NCBI GenBank assembly: GCA_020850755.1
Contig: JADZEB010000001.1
Coordinates: 229,195-293,194 of the forward strand
Reading direction: 5' to 3'
Source: Alphaproteobacteria bacterium
GTDB lineage: Bacteria; Pseudomonadota; Alphaproteobacteria; Acetobacterales; Acetobacteraceae
DNA: 64,000 nt
In this document: positions 61,264-64,000 of the stretch, piece by piece
Layout of the letters: each line of letters starts with the position of its first letter
Position numbering within the stretch: the stretch's first letter is position 1
Made by a program: the position numbers and the translations under genes
Notes under the pieces: generated by a model
The model's database searches: none
Told to the model about the DNA's origin: nothing
The model's input: only the letters and a program-made list of their open reading frames with translations

Positions 61264-61454
61264 CGCACCGGTGGTGCCTTCTTCTGGCGCTTTGCGGCCC
61301 GGGTCGTGCTGCCCGGGCGGTGGGCGCCGCTCCCCGCGCTTGGCGCTTGGCCGCCCATCGTGCATAACAGCCGCCCCGCCGCAAGCGCCGTGCACCGCCC
61401 GCCCCGCGATTTTCCGGCCGCGAGACGATGCGCGCGAAATGGAGTAACGCCGCC

Positions 61455-62348
61455 ATGACCGCCGCCATCCGCCCCCGCCGCTCGGTCCTCTACATGCCGG
61501 GGTCGAACCCGCGCGTGCTGGAGAAGGCGAAAGGCCTGGCCGCCGATGCGCTGGTGTTCGACCTCGAGGACGCGGTCGCCCCCGACGCCAAGGCCGCCGC
61601 CCGCGCGGGCGTGCTGGCGACGATCGCCGCGGGCGGCTATGGCGCGCGCGAGCTGGTCATCCGCAGCAACGGCCTCAACACGCCCTGGGGCCATGCCGAC
61701 CTGGTGGCGGCGGCCGCATCGGGCGCGCATGCCGTGCTGCTGCCCAAGGTCGAGGATGCCGGCACGGTGCGCGCGGCGGCGGGCATCCTCGATGCGGCCG
61801 GGGCGCCGCCCGGCCTCGCCATCTGGTGCATGATGGAAACCCCGCGCGGCATGCTCAAGGCAGCCGAGATCGCCGAGGCCCATCCTCGGCTCGGCGGCTT
61901 CGTCATGGGCACGAACGACCTTGCCAAGGACCTCAATGCCCGCCACACGCGCGAGCGGCTGCCGCTGATCACGGCCTTGGGGCTCTGCCTGCTGGCGGCG
62001 CGGGCGAACGGGCTCGCGATCCTCGACGGCGTCTTTCCGGACGTGGCCGACGAGGAAGGCTTCGCCTTCGCCTGCCGCCAGGGCGCCGAGCTGGGCTTCG
62101 ACGGCAAGACCGTGATCCACCCGAAGCAGATCGGCCCGGCCAACGCCGCCTTCGGCCCCGACGCGGCAGAGGTGGCCTGGGCACGCAAGGTGATCGCCGC
62201 CTTCGCCGAGGCCGCCGCGGCGGGCAAGGGGGTGCTGCTGGTCGATGGCAAGCTGATCGAGGCCCTGCATGTCGAGACCGCGCGCCGCACCGTGGCGCTG
62301 GCGGACGCCATCGCCGCCCTGGAAACCGCAAGGCCGGCGGGGGCATAG
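61455..62348 (+). CDS. CitE/HpcH-family CoA-ester lyase
   Basis: 297 residues. The HpcH/HpaI aldolase/citrate lyase beta fold shows RRSVLYMPGSNPRVLEKAK, ALVFDLEDAVAPDAK with the metal-binding Glu/Asp, the Arg in IRSNGLNTPWG, LLPKVEDAG, WCMMETPRGMLKAAEI, and LGFDGKTVIHPKQIGPANAAFGP. Length and motifs fit malyl-CoA lyase, (S)-citramalyl-CoA lyase or CitE-like stand-alone enzymes; no other citrate lyase subunit is near, so a CoA-ester lyase is more likely than citrate lyase. Located just upstream of the succinate dehydrogenase genes, a neighbourhood I associate with Rhodospirillales. Confidence 0.9.
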   Translation: MTAAIRPRRSVLYMPGSNPRVLEKAKGLAADALVFDLEDAVAPDAKAAARAGVLATIAAGGYGARELVIRSNGLNTPWGHADLVAAAASGAHAVLLPKVEDAGTVRAAAGILDAAGAPPGLAIWCMMETPRGMLKAAEIAEAHPRLGGFVMGTNDLAKDLNARHTRERLPLITALGLCLLAARANGLAILDGVFPDVADEEGFAFACRQGAELGFDGKTVIHPKQIGPANAAFGPDAAEVAWARKVIAAFAEAAAAGKGVLLVDGKLIEALHVETARRTVALADAIAALETARPAGA

Positions 62349-62390
62349 CCCCGCCCGGCCACTGGGTTTGCCCCGGGCCCTGGCCTTGCG

Positions 62391-62419
62391 TTGACGCTCG
62401 CCCGCCCCGGCAGTAAACA
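62391..62419 (+). promoter_or_regulatory. Probable sdh promoter
   Basis: TTGACG (62391-62396), 17 bases, TAAACA (62414-62419), 180 bases before sdhC. Good spacing and good -35 in an otherwise GC-rich 251-base spacer. Confidence 0.5.
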
Positions 62420-62599
62420 CAGCGGACCGCGAGCGCCGGGGCAGGGGGCGCGCTGTCGATTCCGCCTCCCCCGCCATCCTGCGCCCCGGCACGGTCTTTT
62501 TCCCGCCAGCCGCCCCGCCCCGGTCCGTCCGGGCCGCCCTGGGGCGGCGGGTCGGGCAGAGTCAGGCACGCCCCTAGGACAGAGACGCCAAGGACACCC

Positions 62600-63025
62600 A
62601 TGTCGCACAGCGCCAAACGGCTCGGCCGCACCAGCGAGGGCAAGCTGATCGAGCGGCCGCTCTCGCCGCACCTGCAGGTCTACAGGTGGCAGATCACCAT
62701 GGTCATGTCGATCCTGCACCGGATCACCGGCGTCGTGCTGGCGGCGGGCGGGCTGGTGCTGGCCTGGTGGCTGGTGGCCGCCGCGGCAAGCCCGGCCTAT
62801 TTCGCGATGGTCCAGGGCATGCTGGGCAGCTGGATCGGCATGCTGTTCCTGTTCGGCTGGACCTTCGCCCTGTTCTACCACCTGTGCAACGGCATCCGGC
62901 ACCTGTTGTGGGACATGGGCCGCGGCTACGAGATGGCGGCCGTCTATCGCAGCGGCTACGCCACCCTGCTGGGCGCCGGCGGGCTGACCCTGCTCGCCTG
63001 GATAATCGCCCTGGCGGCACGCTGA
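62600..63025 (+). CDS. sdhC: Succinate dehydrogenase cytochrome b556 subunit
   Basis: 141 residues, three membrane helices (about 35-61, 72-97 and 117-139). RPLSPHLQVYRWQITMVMSILHRITG is the family start with the quinone-site Ser and Arg. His94 in LFYHLCNGIRHLLWD matches the axial heme b ligand of E. coli SdhC. Anchors succinate dehydrogenase and reduces ubiquinone. First gene of sdhC-sdhD-sdhA. Confidence 0.96.
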   Translation: MSHSAKRLGRTSEGKLIERPLSPHLQVYRWQITMVMSILHRITGVVLAAGGLVLAWWLVAAAASPAYFAMVQGMLGSWIGMLFLFGWTFALFYHLCNGIRHLLWDMGRGYEMAAVYRSGYATLLGAGGLTLLAWIIALAAR

Positions 63026-63064
63026 GCCGCCGGCCGGACCCGCGCAAGACAAAGAGAGACCGAC

Positions 63065-63466
63065 ATGGCCGACAGCAAGCTTACCGAAACCAGCCTGCGG
63101 AGCCCGCTCGGGCGCGTGCGCGGCCTTGGCTCGGCCAAGGAGGGCGTGTCGCACTGGTGGGCGCAGCGCGTCACCGCCGTGGCGCTGGTGCCGCTGACCT
63201 TGTGGTTCGTGTTCTCGATCGCCGTCATGGCCGGGGCCGACCATGCCGCCGTGCGCGCCTGGATCGCCGCCCCCTTCAACACGGTGCTGCTCGTGCTGCT
63301 GGTGGTGGCGACCTTCCATCACGCCCAGCTGGGCTTGCAGGTCGTGATCGAGGACTACATTCATGCCGAGGGCGCGAAGCTGGTCTGGCTCCTGCTGATG
63401 AAGGGGCTCTGCCTGCTGCTCGGCCTGACCGCCATCCTGTCGATCCTGCGCATAGCCTTCGCCTGA
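63065..63466 (+). CDS. sdhD: Succinate dehydrogenase membrane anchor subunit
   Basis: 133 residues, three membrane helices. GLGSAKEGVSHWWAQRVTAVALVPL at the N-terminus and FHHAQLGLQVVIEDYIH are characteristic of alphaproteobacterial and mitochondrial-type SdhD, including the heme-ligand His and the quinone-site Asp-Tyr. 39 bases after sdhC, with a ribosome-binding site aaagagaga before the ATG. Confidence 0.95.
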   Translation: MADSKLTETSLRSPLGRVRGLGSAKEGVSHWWAQRVTAVALVPLTLWFVFSIAVMAGADHAAVRAWIAAPFNTVLLVLLVVATFHHAQLGLQVVIEDYIHAEGAKLVWLLLMKGLCLLLGLTAILSILRIAFA

Positions 63467-63511
63467 TCCGCCCCCGACCGACGCGCCGCAACGCAACCGG
63501 ACCCAGACCCG

Positions 63512-64000
63512 ATGAACGCCATCACGCTGCCTTCGACCCGCGCCTACCGCATCGTCGACCATACCTATGACGTGGTCATCGTCGGCGCCGGCGGTGCCGG
63601 GCTTCGCGCCACCCTTGGCATGGGCGCGGCGGGCCTTTCCACCGCCTGCATCACCAAGGTCTTCCCCACCCGCAGCCACACCGTGGCCGCGCAGGGCGGC
63701 ATCGGCGCGGCGCTCGGCAACATGGGCGAGGATGACTGGCGCTGGCACATGTACGACACCGTCAAGGGCTCCGACTGGCTCGGCGACCAGGACGCGATCG
63801 AGTACATGTGCCGCGAGGCGATCCCGGCGGTGATCGAGCTCGAGCATTTCGGCGTGCCCTTCAGCCGCACCGAGGATGGCCGCATCTACCAGCGCCCCTT
63901 CGGCGGGCACATGAAGCATTACGGCAAGTCCCCGGCGATGCGCGCCTGCGCCGCCGCCGACCGCACCGGCCACGCCATCCTGCACACGCTCTACCAGCAG
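63512..64000 (+). CDS. sdhA: Succinate dehydrogenase flavoprotein subunit (partial, runs off the window)
   Basis: The first 163 residues of about 590. The FAD dinucleotide motif [17 protein letters not shown] (about 21-37), the covalent-FAD His56 in [16 protein letters not shown], and [23 protein letters not shown] are intact, as is [33 protein letters not shown] at the cut end. No stop codon is reached. sdhB is expected just beyond the window. Confidence 0.97.
   Translation, partial: MNAITLPSTRAYRIVDHTYDVVIVGAGGAGLRATLGMGAAGLSTACITKVFPTRSHTVAAQGGIGAALGNMGEDDWRWHMYDTVKGSDWLGDQDAIEYMCREAIPAVIELEHFGVPFSRTEDGRIYQRPFGGHMKHYGKSPAMRACAAADRTGHAILHTLYQQ

Overview
The window is very GC-rich chromosomal DNA of an alphaproteobacterium, most likely a member of Rhodospirillales and probably Acetobacteraceae. 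The lineage call is inference from gene order: tsaD divergent from hemC-hemD-mitofilin-hemY, rph-rdgB-hemW opposite hrcA-grpE-dnaK-dnaJ-dapB, and a CoA-ester lyase next to sdhCDA. No tRNA, rRNA, CRISPR array, insertion sequence or phage gene was seen.

Region by region: (1) 71-3864, minus strand, tsaD - an AlbA_2/Schlafen-like gene - rlmJ. (2) 3947-10245, plus strand, the tetrapyrrole cluster hemC, hemD, mitofilin-like gene, hemY and a small membrane protein. (3) 10273-18072, a glutathione transferase, a drug/metabolite transporter, an MFS carrier, typA, an AmpG-like carrier and a DUF486 membrane protein. (4) 18233-27951, alanine dehydrogenase flanked by two copies of a CTAG-bounded palindromic element, an orphan PhoR-like kinase, an LpoA-like lipoprotein divergent from rsmI, hemW, an alpha/beta hydrolase, rdgB and rph. 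(5) 28148-39048, hrcA-grpE-dnaK-dnaJ-dapB, a DUF2244 protein, nth, a BON lipoprotein, a SirB1-like protein and gshB. (6) 39433-60374, six consecutive same-strand RTX genes of 1047, 1809, 566, 987, 1102 and 991 codons, the last fused to a subtilisin-type protease. (7) 60391-64000, pdxY (minus), a CitE/HpcH lyase and sdhC-sdhD-sdhA, with sdhA cut by the window edge.

Region 6 is the accessory part and the best candidate for an unusual system. All six proteins lack an N-terminal signal peptide and end in the same serralysin-type C-terminal domain. Their middles are built from 2 to 17 copies of a roughly 95-residue module that joins RTX nonapeptides to an ENLTLTG...GTGN segment. No type I secretion genes lie in the window, so export must be supplied from elsewhere. 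The leaders of the first two genes are AT-richer than their surroundings, and the second holds an exact TTAA-N7-TTAA CtrA-type box.

A second theme is a class of short GC-rich tandem repeats (14, 15 and 16 bp) and larger duplications (102 and 125 bp). They sit in spacers and inside coding regions, and some expand normally compact enzymes: TsaD carries about 145 extra residues and HemD about 65. Nth also lacks one of its four iron-sulfur cluster cysteines.
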